Shown: positions 1 to 10,352, numbered from the stretch's first letter. The stretch: DNA of 64,000 bases from Crossaster papposus (GCA_037893245.1 JBAIAA010000603.1:1550001-1614000), one strand, 5' to 3'. Notes: generated by a model not told the origin, from the letters alone. Program-made: numbers and translations.

Positions 1-426
1 TGATGACACTCTATACTTCTCTGTCTGCCGGGGAAGTGTCGAGTTGGCAGGCTCCTCTGCTGTTTCAGAGGACTGGGGTGTCACTTCCTCCTCATCATCA
101 CTAAGGTCCGGGACAATTTCCTTGGTGTCTAGAATCTCGGTTCTGGTGACTCGCTTCAGTGGTCCAGTGCCATCTGCCAGCTGAATCTCGTACACATTGT
201 CTTGGGGTTGTGATATGACACGATAGGGGGTTGCTTTCCAGTGATCTGAGATCTTGTTTCTTCCAAGGGGGTGACTTCGAAGGAGAACTCTGGTACCGAT
301 GGTGATGCCTTTGTCATTTGCCCTAGCATCGTTGCGCTTGCACCGGTTGGCAATCTTCACCTCCATCCTTTCCTTAGCTGATGCAGCCGCGCTTCTCAAT
401 CTCTGCTGATGTTGCTTCACCCAGGT
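1..426 (-). mobile_element. Ty3/gypsy pol fragment (3' end of pol)
   Basis: Read on the minus strand, this stretch matches the post-integrase end of the gypsy pol found whole at 28-33 kb. Both share a basic segment followed by the words GTRVLLRSHP and GRNKI, then LADGTGP and TRTEILDT, and an acidic/Ser-rich tail. The two differ at many positions, so this is a related family or an older copy. It runs off the left edge of the window and the similarity stops near 426, so only a fragment is present here. Family assignment rests on side-by-side reading of the two translations. Confidence 0.85.
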
Positions 427-1186
427 ATACTAATTTTGTTCTGCGTATTCTGACACCTCGATTGTTGGATACGATGTTGGGGAGCGGAGTTATTGTCATT
501 TAAATAGTCGTACTAGGTCTAGTTTCAAAAGTGACAATCATCCCTATAGAAACAGATCAGACAATAAGATATAATCTCTATATGCCCGCCTTTTCTTTTA
601 AATTTAAATCGCTGTTTGTCGCATGTTGGATCATATCGATCGAGATGACCATCGGCGTATCCTCGTCAGGAAGTGGCAACAAACAGACGAGCGCCGTACC
701 TTCTAAACATGTTTACAAACTGAAAAGTGATGTTTACTCGCTAAAAACAGTTGTTATATATTATATTAATTATAACAAGGATTTTACAAAGCAAAATGTG
801 TTTCTTGAACATTTGAAGCTTCACTGTTCACCTTGTCTCAGTTTTAATTTGTTGTTTGCACGAATCATCATTTATCGATGGATGATTAAAAGTGTATACA
901 CAAACAATGCATTATGCTTGTATGAACAATATACTTCACGGGTGGGAGAAGTCTCAATGCCTGAAGCTTGACAAAGTAAAATCTTGCATGTGTGCATAGT
1001 TTCTACAGCCGCATGTAAATTGTACATATGTACTGTACATGTACATAGAAATTGTACACCATAAGTATATGCACTTATAAGACTGCGGTCAGCAGTCCAA
1101 GCCCAAAAAGGTCATCTCCCAGGCTTGCGGCTTGGCCGCTGTCATGGGGGTCGTAAATAACCGTCTGATCCAGCTGTTAAGGTTTG
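427..1186. other. Gene-free AT-rich stretch
   Basis: No recognisable gene or element. A plus-strand open frame at 531-971 begins with GTG and has AT-driven low-complexity composition, so I do not call it. Confidence 0.5.
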
Positions 1187-1220
1187 TACACAAAACCCCC
1201 GGTGTCGGGGGTTTTGTGTA
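1187..1220. repeat. Perfect 14-bp stem hairpin
   Basis: The arm TACACAAAACCCCC (1187-1200) is followed by a 6-base loop and its exact reverse complement (1207-1220). It lies 7 bases before the TTAA of the next MITE. No function can be read from the sequence. Confidence 0.8.
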
Positions 1221-1230
1221 GAAGTATTAA

Positions 1231-1464
1231 CCAGTTCGCGCCGGATGACGTATATAAACGCAAAAATTTCCCCAAATTCAAAACGGATGACGAATAAATA
1301 CGCCAAGTTCAAGTTCGGAAATGTATGTCAGCAGCGCGCAAGGCCGGAAATGCGTGGGTGCGCTACCCAGCACTATCGGCCTGAACACGCTTCGGATCGA
1401 GTTTCGTTAAAAATAATCCCGCCCGTCGGCTCGGCGATGTAAAAATAATCCCGGCGCGAACTGG
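1231..1464. mobile_element. 234-bp MITE with TTAA flanks
   Basis: Terminal inverted repeats CCAGTTCGCGCCGG / CCGGCGCGAACTGG are flanked on both sides by TTAA (1227-1230 and 1465-1468). TTAA duplication is the mark of piggyBac-type insertion, so this is probably a non-autonomous piggyBac-like element. There is no transposase; the open frame inside is incidental. A diverged relative with the same left end lies in a gene intron at 56360-56540. Confidence 0.75.
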
Positions 1465-1468
1465 TTAA

Positions 1469-2574
1469 GGTACCAACTTTCACGACAACGTGCTGGTGGT
1501 CATTTGGTATAGCCTACACTCACAGATTGCGAACAGAAAACGAATTATTATCATATTGAAACGAACGCTTTATTTTATGTATTTCCCCTGTAACATTATA
1601 CTGTATTCGCTTTGTTATCACATTTACCTTTCCCCGTTTCTTTCCGACGAGCGCAATGAGGCTCCAATTTGATACAAATGCAGCAATATTTACAAAAATT
1701 CAATGAATATCACATTTAATTTTTGTTATAAAGTAAATAAACATTAACTTAAAAATAATACAAGAAATACTAGAGTAATTTTTAGGGGGAAACCTATATT
1801 TATGAAAAAATTAAAGGGGTTGGCTTTGCATTCGTATCAAAAATCGGCAAAAGTTGATAATCATGATAAATATTGAACGAAAATGTGTGCAGTTCTTTTT
1901 AACTCTAATGTCTAAAAGTCCCCTCTCACATGCCAAAGTCGGCTATGCGCTGTTCATGGAAAAAACGTTAACAAATAACAAGTTTTAAAACAAAATTTAA
2001 AAAGAAATTTTCCCGATTTTTGAAATACGCATAATTTTTCAATTTTGACACCGGATTCGTGTTTAGCGTGCAATTTCCTCTGCAAAAAGTATCATTGTGT
2101 GGGTTAAAATGCTTCATAAGTGCTGCATTTCGGGACTTTATGCTTTAAAAATCACCGTTTTAGAGGCACTCAAGCGTGGAAAAAAATTGCGGCATTTAAT
2201 CCTTTCCCATCAATGAAAACATTTTATTGTTAACGCGGGATACTTCAAAGGACCTGAACAAAGAAAACAGATCTCTTTCCAGTCGTCGATACTGCTATCT
2301 CGTTTATAGCCTATTACGCTACACGCGCACCACAGAATAACATAATTTTAAAACGCTTGTAGAAAAGACTAGTCTTGTATACGCAGATGCACGGGTGTTT
2401 TTTAAGCCTCGGCCTTGCTGCTTGCTATCAGTACCAGCTTTTTATAATTTAGTTGAATAAATACCGCCCTCTTGTTCGGCGAATCTAGTCAAGCCTGAAA
2501 TAAATTCGAGTCGTCTTAGAATCCGATTCCCGTAATGGAAACATGAATGCTAACGTAGGTCTGGACAGTGGAAA
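1469..2574. other. Gene-free AT-rich stretch
   Basis: AT-rich intergenic DNA without coding signal, tandem array or clear element ends that I can see. Confidence 0.5.
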
Positions 2575-3391
2575 TTAAAGATGGACTACAACGAAAACTC
2601 ACACATTAAATTTATTATCGGACCTTGTTTATGTTGTGTTCAGGTAACACTTTATTGTTACGGTCATGTTTTTCTCTAAATAATTTTGTTGCAATTTGAC
2701 CGAAAAAATTATACCTCGATTCTTCGATTTTGAAATTTCCCGCCCTGTACTGGTTCCCGGCAAAGATCCACTGAAAACCACAATGAAATCCACGATATAG
2801 TACCAGCGGACTTGTAAACCAGCGAAAAGTGATGACGTACTACCCATGAACAACCGAGAGTAAACAAAAGACGCCATGTTATTCCGTGTGTATTATGTAT
2901 GTATGGTGGCCCTGAAGGGACTACGCAGATCGTGAATATTGACGTCAATATTCACGACAAATTTCATGACTTTCCTCAAAGTCGCGAATATTGACGTCAA
3001 ATTTGACGTCAATATTCACGACTTTCCAAAAAAGTCGCGAATATTGACGTCAAATTTGACGTCGATATTCACGACTTTCCCCAAAAGTCGCGAATATTGA
3101 CGTCAAATTTGACGTCAATATTCGCGATCTGCGGAGTCCCTTCAGGGCCACCATTATGTATGCGTTTTCATGGGTAGTACGTCACACACAAAGTATGAAT
3201 TATTCATGAGTTAAGGGATTTTGCTGAAACTGAGTTTTTCTGGGTCGTAGAACGCCGATCAATTTTTATTTTTTTTGCATGAAGGAACAAGATTTATTGA
3301 ATACTAATGATATATTAGTAATCATTATACATTTCTCGAACAAAAACAGCAACACAGCCTTTATCATTATTCCGTTGTAGTCCATCTTTAA
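2575..3391. mobile_element. Outer inverted-repeat element hosting a nested MITE
   Basis: The 19-bp arms TTAAAGATGGACTACAACG (2575-2593) and its exact complement (3373-3391) bound the stretch. A second inverted pair further in (around 2832-2850 and 3164-3182, core GACGTACTACCCATGAA) shows that the whole is a long fold-back interrupted in the middle by the 2902-3154 insertion. No coding capacity. The family is not recognised. Confidence 0.6.
2902..3154. mobile_element. Palindromic MITE with 8-bp target duplication (hAT-like)
   Basis: Ends ATGGTGGCCCTGAAGGGACT and its complement are flanked by TATGTATG on both sides (2894-2901 and 3155-3162). An 8-bp duplication is typical of hAT elements. The interior is a series of inverted copies of a roughly 48-bp unit, GTCGCGAATATTGACGTCAA and its mirror. 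It contains six perfect TGACGTCA palindromes plus one TGACGTCG. No transposase. Confidence 0.75.
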
Positions 3392-4922
3392 CAATTGTGG
3401 GTTGATGTTCAAGATTTAGTTCGAGTATTACACTAGTTTTCCTTCCCAAATAAATTATAATTACCCCAACAAGCTTTTTTACCTAATAAAAATGTTATGG
3501 TCAGACTGTATGGTGTTCTATATGTGCCAACGATTGAAGAAAAAACCGGCGTTTATATTTCTTTTTTTTTACGATTATTTTATTATTTTTTAATTTTTTT
3601 ATTTAATTTTTTAGATATTTGTTGGGTTTTTTAAAAAAAATTGTGGGGGGTGGTTTGTTTTTTCTGGCGTCGCATTTTTTTTTTTTTGGAGTCGCATTTC
3701 TTTTTTACGGAACCCCTAAAGTTCGGAGCCCTAAAGGAACATTACAAAACAAAATTATGCAAATCAATGTCTACAGGCAGAATTTAGAGTAAACAGTTTT
3801 GACCCTTTTTTATAGGGGGCTGCATAAGCGCATGTGCACATATATTTGCATACCTGAATATCAATCATGACAGAGAACTGACTTAAGTTCACATCAAAAA
3901 GGTCACCAGTAAAATGACCTTCGTCGACTATATTTTAAAAGAGACGGATCCAACAGTCGGTGTATTCTCTTCGCAAAAATGACTACGTGTACATATGTAT
4001 TCAATCCGCTGGTTGGCGATACCGGGTCCTGTCATAATACTATTGTCCACATCTTGACCACCGCAGGTATGTGTGGGATAGCATACCTGCGGGTAACAGT
4101 AGTTAATTTTACTTTTGCTTTCAATGGCCCCACATACATGTACTTTGTTGCATTTTCTAGTTGTTTTTATTTAATTTGTCTTCGGATATTTTGTATATTT
4201 GTATGGCTCCCATCCTGTCTTCGGTTTTTATTATTGCATTTGTATACCTGTTAATTTGTTTTGTTTTCTTTTTGAGAATGTTTACCTTGTATATTCCATG
4301 TTGTTGGGTCGAATAAATAATAATAATAATAAAGATCATCCATACGTAGAAATGAATATCTGTCACATAGCTATTCTCTGTGCCGTGGTTGCCACGGATG
4401 AACTGTGGGTACAAAACCAACAGATTCCACGGCTTCCTTGTAGTATCCACCAATTAGTTGTTGATCTGAAGATGTGAGGTATACTTTATCTAAATGATCC
4501 TTCTAGACAAGCCGTCAACACATCCGTTGAGATGCCGTACCGTTTCAGTTTGTTGTAACTATCTTTGTGCCAGATGATAAATAATATTTTCTGACATCTA
4601 TTGGTACCCGTGAAGTTTCCCAGAACTTAATTCTTATCAGATCGTGTATAAATTCAACAACATCTACAATATTGCTATAGTTTGTTCCTTCTGACTGGAC
4701 CAACTTCCATCATAACCCGTCACAGATGCCGTAAGGATACAATAATGCACTGCTCTATTGTCAATATTTGGACAGTATCTTTGTACAGCATGCCTATGTT
4801 GAAGTACATCTTGATGAGTTAATTTCTGTCGTCAGCATCCATCTGTACAACACAAGACAAAACAGTATTGTGAGAACTTACATACTGAACCTGTTCAACC
4901 GCAGGCGATGAGTTTGCGGCGT
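3392..4922. other. Gene-free stretch with a dispersed poly(A/T)-rich repeat at 3640-3760
   Basis: The segment 3640-3760 (GGCGTCGCATTT followed by T-runs, then GGAGCCCTAAAGG) is an inverted relative of 5455-5545 and 7040-7130, which read GGCTCC..ACCCTAAAAAA..ATGCGACGCC. A (TAA)n run lies near 4315-4332. Nothing else is recognised. Confidence 0.5.

Positions 4923-4957
<35 letters not shown>
4923..4957. repeat. 35-base poly(G) tract
   Basis: Uninterrupted G run, the longest of about ten poly(G)/poly(C) tracts in the window. The exact length may be uncertain because homopolymers are prone to sequencing error. Confidence 0.9.
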
Positions 4958-4959
<2 letters not shown>

Positions 4960-5454
4960 GTCAAGAACCTTGATATTTATGATAGGAAACGAAAATGGTA
5001 ACATCGTCACTCCCACCCCCACCCCATCGATTGTCAGATAAAGTAGTATAAATACATCATTAATGTAATTGTACCAAGTAAAAAGGCCCAGCGTTAATAT
5101 TATTTAGGCTTCAATTAAAATCATACAAATAACATAAAATATATAATAAGTTTTATGGCATTTACTTAGAGTGACATACCGTTCCTCCCTATCATCAACA
5201 TTCAATAATAAATTCACCACATTTTTCAGATTCAGGGTACGCTGGAAACATATTTCCCCTGTCATGAATATATTACCTTGGTACAGCCTAATTACTAAAT
5301 GCCTGTCTAAACATTTCAATATGATTACTTACTGTTTACTCTAAATGCTGCCTCCACGCTCTAGCCAATCGTAATCAGTAAACATGGATTTCCATCAAGG
5401 GTTCCCGGAAAATCACAAATTATGTCGTGTGCACGAGAAAATTTTTGTTTTTAA

Positions 5455-5510
5455 TGTCCCTTCAGGGGCTCCGTACCTTTCGGGACTCCCTAAAAAAAAA
5501 ATGCAACGCC

Positions 5511-5541
<31 letters not shown>

Positions 5542-5545
5542 AAAT
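5455..5545 (+). repeat. Dispersed repeat copy with 23-base poly(C)
   Basis: CCCTTCAGGGGCTCCGTACC is followed by an A-run, ATGCAACGCC, a C-run at 5509-5531 and another A-run. The same order of words occurs at 7040-7130 and, inverted, at 3640-3760. Probably the end of a short retroposon or MITE; not identified. Confidence 0.5.
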
Positions 5546-5854
5546 GCATGTAGTTGTGTACATCATAGGTAGTTGGTCCCTTCATTTGTTGGCAATCGTA
5601 GATATAGGCCTAGGCCTACACGCACATGTATTATTGCTACGATACTTGAGATGTGTCACCTTTAAAGGTCAATACTGCAGTAATTACAATATTGCCGTTG
5701 TGTAAACAAATTTTTATTCATCACATTTAGTTCACGTTGTTCTGCAGTGCAAATCTTCCAGACAAAAGTAACCCTTTCATTTCGAGACGGTGCTTGTATG
5801 TCACCGTTAAAGGTAAAAACTGCTTTATTTACCAATTTGACACCATTACACCAA

Positions 5855-6072
5855 CATGAAAATTCAGATTCAGCACCCTCGAATCTACAATATTGCCGTT
5901 GCACGTCCTTGTAAAAGACCTTCAAGAAATTGACTTTTGTATAGCCTATAGGGCCTCTGCCATGGAACTAGGGCCTACCATGGAGGAAGAAACACTTGTT
6001 TCTTCCTCCATGGGCCTACCAACTGATTATTGTAGATTCGAGGGTGCTGAATCCGAATTTTTATGTTGGCAT
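5855..6072. repeat. Inverted repeat around a CCATGGAGGAAG palindrome
   Basis: The segment near 5855-5895 (containing TTCAG.TTCAGCACCCTCGAATCTACAATA) recurs inverted at 6027-6070. Between them lies a near-perfect hairpin with 17-bp arms at 5978-5994 and 5997-6013, starting CCATGGAGGAAGAAACA. No coding sense. Confidence 0.6.
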
Positions 6073-6430
6073 ATCGACAAACGTGCAATTACATGGTATT
6101 AATTATTAAAGGGGACACTGTGTGTAATTTCAAACAAATCAACATTAAACAAAGGAAAACGCCATTTCATTGATGCAGAACTTTTCAACTTACATGTATA
6201 TCCGATGTTATAAAATAAGTGTGCTCTCACGATTCGGTGGTGTAAACGTCCGTACGTACCGTATGTATTTTAACATCAATTCTTGACCGTACCACCAAAT
6301 TTAATATGGTAAAAACAGCAGATACCGACAGACTGTGCTGAAGCCACACCCAGCATGTGACCGGCGCAGCCACTTACATGTACATTGTAATTAAACAATA
6401 CAGTCCAACCTCAGTCCAACCTCTGTCCAC

Positions 6431-6465
6431 CCATGGAGGAAGGAACATTGATCCTTCCTCCATGG
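6431..6465. repeat. Second CCATGGAGGAAG hairpin
   Basis: Arms CCATGGAGGAAGGA (6431-6444) and its complement (6452-6465) surround a 7-base loop. The same core as the hairpin at 5978-6013 suggests a very short palindromic insertion family. Confidence 0.7.
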
Positions 6466-6692
6466 TCCACCGCACGTTGACTAACATGACATGGCAGCGA
6501 GGATCGTATCCATTAAGGGGCTAAGCGTGGGCCTTCACCCCACAACTTCATTTTAAAGAAAATATTTATTTACCTGAAATTAGTACCGGTAAAGTTCGCA
6601 TCAAATCGGGCTCCGTACCGTAACGTACCGTGCGGGACCAGCAACTAACACTATAGACTAGACGTCAAAGATCCACCACGTGGCCTGGTGGT

Positions 6693-7023
6693 ATTTCGAG
6701 AGAACGAAATATTATTTCGAGGGAACGAAAAATTATTTCGAGGGAACGAAAAATTATTTCGAGGGAACGAAATATTATTTCGAGGGAACGAAATATTATT
6801 TCGAGGGAACGAAATATTATTTCGAGGGAACGAAAAATTATTTCGAGGGAACGAAATATTATTTCGAGGGAACGAAATATTATTTCGAGGGAACGAAATA
6901 TTATTTCGAGGGAACGAAATATTATTTCGAGGGAACGAAATATTATTTCGAGGGAACGAAATATTATTTCGAGGGAACGAAATGTATTGCGAGGGAACGA
7001 AATATTATTTCGAGGGAACGAAA
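6693..7023 (+). repeat. 21-bp tandem array (about 16 copies)
   Basis: Unit ATTTCGAGGGAACGAAATATT, with an A/T variant in the last bases and one degenerate copy near 6982. The unit is itself a partial palindrome (TTTCG..CGAAA). Because 21 is a multiple of three the array stays open in two plus-strand frames (for example a YFEGTK-type repeat), but this is a by-product of the repeat and not a gene. Confidence 0.9.
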
Positions 7024-7024
7024 A

Positions 7025-7135
7025 AAAAAAAAAAAAAAAGTGGTCCCCTTACGGGCTCCATACCCTAAAAAAAAATGCGACGCCTAAAAAAAAATGCGAC
7101 GCCGAAAAAAAAAATGCAACGCCAAAAAAAACAAC
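7025..7135 (+). repeat. Dispersed A-rich repeat copy
   Basis: A-run, CCTTACGGGCTCCATACCCT, then three rounds of A-run plus ATGCGACGCC or ATGCAACGCC. Same family as 3640-3760 (inverted) and 5455-5545. Confidence 0.5.
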
Positions 7136-7139
7136 ATCC

Positions 7140-7900
7140 AGGAGAATCCTAGTTTCAGAGCACTGGCCAAATTGATGATCAATAGTTTCTGGAGTAAATT
7201 TGGTCAGAGGCCTAACATGGCGAAAACATCCCACATTACCGACTATGTGAAGTAGATGATGACTAGCAATTAAATCGAATTGAACAGCGCTAACTTTGTC
7301 TCGGAAGTGATGGTGGAGGTTCAATGGCAAAACACTGAGAACTTCATAGAGCCTTCTGGACGGACCAACGTCATCATCGCAGCATACACCACAGCGCAAG
7401 CAAGACTTAAACTTTACAAGTGTTAGAGACATTAGACCGAAGGGTGCTGTACTACGACACAGACAGCGTGTGATATACGTGACCCGCGAGGGGGAATCGG
7501 AACCCCAAATCGGAGATTTTTTAGGTGAACTCACCAATTAAATTGATTTAGACAATCATATCACATCATTTGTTTTCAGCGGCCCAAACAATTAAGCATA
7601 CAAGTTGGCAAAAAATCGGATTCCAGCGGAAACAGTACTTTCTGTAAAGTTCGAGGCATCACGCTGAATTACCGAAATAAATCGATCGTAAATGTTGACA
7701 CAATTTTTCAAAATCCACAAGGTCGGTCCTTCTAAAGTACAAGTCGTTGATCCCTACAAAATAACCAGAAACAAGAAAACGATGACTATTACCAGGTGGT
7801 GTATACGAAAAGAGTGCAAGTTGATCACTTTGACATGCTTCTTTGCGGCTATTAATATCGCGTAGTCTGTGTATCAATTACACTACCGTATAGGCTTTTA
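7140..7900 (+). mobile_element. Polinton fossil: protein-primed DNA polymerase B, C-terminal part
   Basis: Plus-strand reading shows features of family B polymerase of Polinton/Maverick type. There is a segment with NSFWSKFGQRPN, then NVIIAAYTTAQARLKLY, then a YYDTDS motif, which carries the catalytic aspartates of palm motif C. Further on comes a KVRGITLNYRNKS-like thumb/C-terminal segment. These words occur in this order in Polinton polymerases. The copy is broken, with several breaks, and looks old. Together with capsid-type fragments at 12.7-19.1 kb on the same DNA it may be part of one Polinton later invaded by a Penelope-like element and by satellites; that link is inference. Confidence 0.8.
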
Positions 7901-8109
7901 TTTCTTACATAATTATTTCTTCCCGTAGTTTCTTCTCGTAGATAATCGCCATATGTTCTTAGTTTGTATTTAGTTTTGTTTCTTGTATAGATCCTATTTG
8001 TATATAGTGGGTCGTGAGATGAAATAGGTTACTAAGTATATACATGTATATATATATAGAAAATGTGAAAATATAAATATAACAGTGCTCACCGGAAATA
8101 AAACCGAGC

Positions 8110-8135
8110 TTTCGGTGCGAATGCACCTTCTTCAG
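8110..8135 (-). ncRNA. Hammerhead-ribozyme-like core at the PLE 3' end
   Basis: On the minus strand, just after the PLE stop codon, the order is CTGAAGA, a 5-bp stem-loop (GGTGC-ATTC-GCACC), then GAAA. This is the invariant core of a hammerhead ribozyme (CUGANGA, stem II, GAAA). Hammerheads are known in Penelope-like elements. A possible stem III (GCTC..GAGC) follows, but I do not see a clean stem I or an unambiguous cleavage triplet, so activity is not implied. Confidence 0.5.
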
Positions 8136-8141
8136 GGAGAA

Positions 8142-9932
8142 TTATGGCTTGTTGTGATGTCCCGCTGGTAGAACAAACGCGGAGAAGGTGAACTCCGCGT
8201 TCATCCCGTCAGGTTGGAGCGTGCCCAGTTGGAACATCACACGCTGTTCCAAAGATCGGCGCTGCGAGTCCGACGATGCCGTGGAAACAACGCAGACGCT
8301 CATGTCCTTGGTGGAGTGAGATGGCGCGCCGAAGTGTTGGGCGACAGCCAGGCCGGGTTGTTTCAGCCGAACGCTTCGGAGATGCTCCGTAAAACGGTCG
8401 GCAAGTCGGCGCTTGGTTTCTCCAATATAAAGCAAGCCACAGCGAGTACACTTAATACAGTAAACAAGATTAGTAGTGGTGCATTTGAAATGGCCGCGGA
8501 TGTTGAAATGGCCTCGGGGACCAGTGATGGATGATGTATTGTCAACATGTGCACAAGTTTTGCACCTTGGACGCTTGCAGGGAACAGTTCTGAAGGGGCC
8601 GTTGTCGATGGTACAAGTGGTGCTGGGGAGTGTTGACCGAACAACATGGTTGCTGATGGAGCGGTCACGTCTAAAGGAACATAGGGGGTTCGTAGACTGG
8701 GTGAAGATGGCGCAGGTTGCTGGATCTTCCTGCAGCGTCTTGAAGTGCTTGAGGAGGATATTCTTGGCAGCCATGTTTAGGGGGTGGTAGGTAAGAACAA
8801 GAGGAATACGACCTTGTTGCTTCGGGGGGGCTTGTTTCATGGCGGCATTGCGGGTGACCGATGAAACTCTGCGAAGCGCACCATCGGTCACAGATGATGG
8901 GTATCCACGTCGTTGGAAAAAACCTTTCATTTCTTTGCCTCGCTGTTTAAATTGGTTATCCTCGCTGCAAATACGACGGAGGCGGAGGAATTGGCTATAA
9001 GGGATGGCATCCTTGCATTTCTTGGGGTGAGACGACTCATAATGCAAGTAGCTGTGAGAATCGGTAGCCTTGTAGTGGACTGAAGTGGAGAGAGAATTGC
9101 CATTGATTGACACACTGATGTCGAGGAAGGTGATGGTCTCATTGGAAATCTCAGAGGTGAATTGCACAGCTGGGTGAAGGTTCTCCGCATACTGGATGAA
9201 CGTATGGACGTCTTCCACTGACCCAGAAGTGGCACCGATGATGTCATCGATGTACCGTTTGTACAGCAACGGTTGAGGCCCAGGATAATTTGACATCATC
9301 TTCTCCTCGAGAAATCCAATAAATAGGCACGCGTAACTGGGACCCATACGCGTGCCCATTGCGACGCCAGTGGTCTGCAGGTAGTGCTTTCCGTTGAAGG
9401 TGAAGTTGTTAAGGGTGAGGACAAGTTCGGCAAGCCTGATGAGGGTATTGGTAGGGGGGTCACGGTCTGGACGGCGGTCAAGAAAGTGACGTAGGGCTAG
9501 TAAACCATCGGCGTGGGGGATGCAAGTGTACAGTGATTTGACGTCCATACTGAACAGGTAGTTAGTGGAGCCCGTGAATTCAAAGTCGGCGAAGGTATGG
9601 AGAGCGTCATTGGTGTCCTTCACATATGAGGGGAGTTGGTTGACAATAGGGGACAGCACAGAGTCAATGAACTGTGAAATCAACTCAGTGGGGCAATTGC
9701 AAGCTGAAACGATGGGCCGGCCGGGATTATCCTTCTTGTGAATCTTGGGAAGCAAATAGAAAACGGACGTTCTGGGATATGAAGTGATGAGTTTAGTAGC
9801 ATTCCCGGGTAGCTCACCTGTGTCGATAAAGGCCTTGATTGTGTCAGACACGATTCCCTGGTGCGTAGGGGTGAGGTCGTGGTCGATCACTTGGTAACTG
9901 GTATCTGTTAGTTGTCGCTCAGCTTCGGACAT
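8142..9932 (-). CDS. Penelope-like element ORF: reverse transcriptase plus GIY-YIG endonuclease, 5'-truncated
   Basis: One open frame of about 596 codons from an internal Met at 9932 to a TAA at 8142. The first half is a PLE reverse transcriptase: SVFYLLPKIHK, GRPIVSACNCPTE, a FSMDVKSLYTCIPH segment (motif A), TTGVAMGTRMGPSYA (motif B) and YKRYIDDIIG (catalytic YIDD). The C-terminus is a GIY-YIG nuclease of PLE type, with a Cys cluster, then NLVYCIKCTRCGLLYIGET and an R..EH. The nuclease nicks target DNA and the RT copies the RNA at the nick. The frame stays open upstream of 9932 but runs into a (TA)n tract and an unrelated repeat, so the N-terminus of the element is missing. The start is nominal. 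The copy looks fairly recent because the frame is unbroken. Confidence 0.9.
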   Translation of the reverse strand: MSEAERQLTDTSYQVIDHDLTPTHQGIVSDTIKAFIDTGELPGNATKLITSYPRTSVFYLLPKIHKKDNPGRPIVSACNCPTELISQFIDSVLSPIVNQLPSYVKDTNDALHTFADFEFTGSTNYLFSMDVKSLYTCIPHADGLLALRHFLDRRPDRDPPTNTLIRLAELVLTLNNFTFNGKHYLQTTGVAMGTRMGPSYACLFIGFLEEKMMSNYPGPQPLLYKRYIDDIIGATSGSVEDVHTFIQYAENLHPAVQFTSEISNETITFLDISVSINGNSLSTSVHYKATDSHSYLHYESSHPKKCKDAIPYSQFLRLRRICSEDNQFKQRGKEMKGFFQRRGYPSSVTDGALRRVSSVTRNAAMKQAPPKQQGRIPLVLTYHPLNMAAKNILLKHFKTLQEDPATCAIFTQSTNPLCSFRRDRSISNHVVRSTLPSTTCTIDNGPFRTVPCKRPRCKTCAHVDNTSSITGPRGHFNIRGHFKCTTTNLVYCIKCTRCGLLYIGETKRRLADRFTEHLRSVRLKQPGLAVAQHFGAPSHSTKDMSVCVVSTASSDSQRRSLEQRVMFQLGTLQPDGMNAEFTFSAFVLPAGHHNKP

Positions 9933-10010
9933 ATATAGATCTTTATATATACTTATATATATATATAAGTATATATAAGTATATATAAGTATATATATAT
10001 ACCCTATAAA
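9933..10010. repeat. TATATAAG-type microsatellite
   Basis: Repeats of TATATATAAGTATATATAAG at the truncated 5' side of the PLE; this may be the insertion target or a later expansion. Confidence 0.8.
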
Positions 10011-10039
10011 TAACAGTAACGAACAAAATACAAAAACTT

Positions 10040-10125
10040 GGTTTGATGCTGTGAAATCATTTTGACCCAGAAATTTAAGATGGCCGCCATACGATAGAGC
10101 AAAAACATAACTTTTGAACGGTAAA
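10040..10125 (-). repeat. Dispersed repeat with AAGATGGCCGCCAT
   Basis: Its complement resembles the units at 12250-12340 and 12405-12480 (ATGGCGGCCATCTTGGATTT and a GGTCAAA..T context). Weaker relatives of the motif appear near 57410-57440. Confidence 0.5.
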
Positions 10126-10183
10126 TGAAGATGTGGAGTTTGCCATTTATACAGTACATAAGAAAGGAACAATTATAGCTATT

Positions 10184-10347
10184 CAGGGGCGGATACGGGG
10201 GGGGGGCGTGGGGGGCGCACGCCCCCCCTTTTGCTTGAGAAAAAAAAAAAAAAAAAAAAAAAAAACGAAAACAAAAATTGCGTTCACCATTTTGTTGCTT
10301 GGTAAATTTTCACGGCCCCCGTTTGGAAAATCCTGGATCCGCCGCTG
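10184..10347. mobile_element. 164-bp MITE with CAGGGGCGGAT ends
   Basis: The left end CAGGGGCGGATAC and the complement of the right end (CAGCGGCGGATCC) are near-matching inverted repeats. Both sides are flanked by CTATT (10179-10183 and 10348-10352), a likely 5-bp target duplication. The interior is a G-run, a C-run and a long A-run. The CAGGGGCGGAT type of end is common among non-autonomous DNA transposons in animals; the superfamily is not certain. Confidence 0.65.
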
Positions 10348-10352
10348 CTATT

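Noticed and set aside
531-971. 147-codon plus-strand frame
   Set aside because: GTG start and AT-driven composition; no domain.
6680-7087. Repeat protein of YFEGTK or LFRGNEK type
   Set aside because: By-product of the 21-bp tandem array, open in two frames at once, with no start context or flanking exon.
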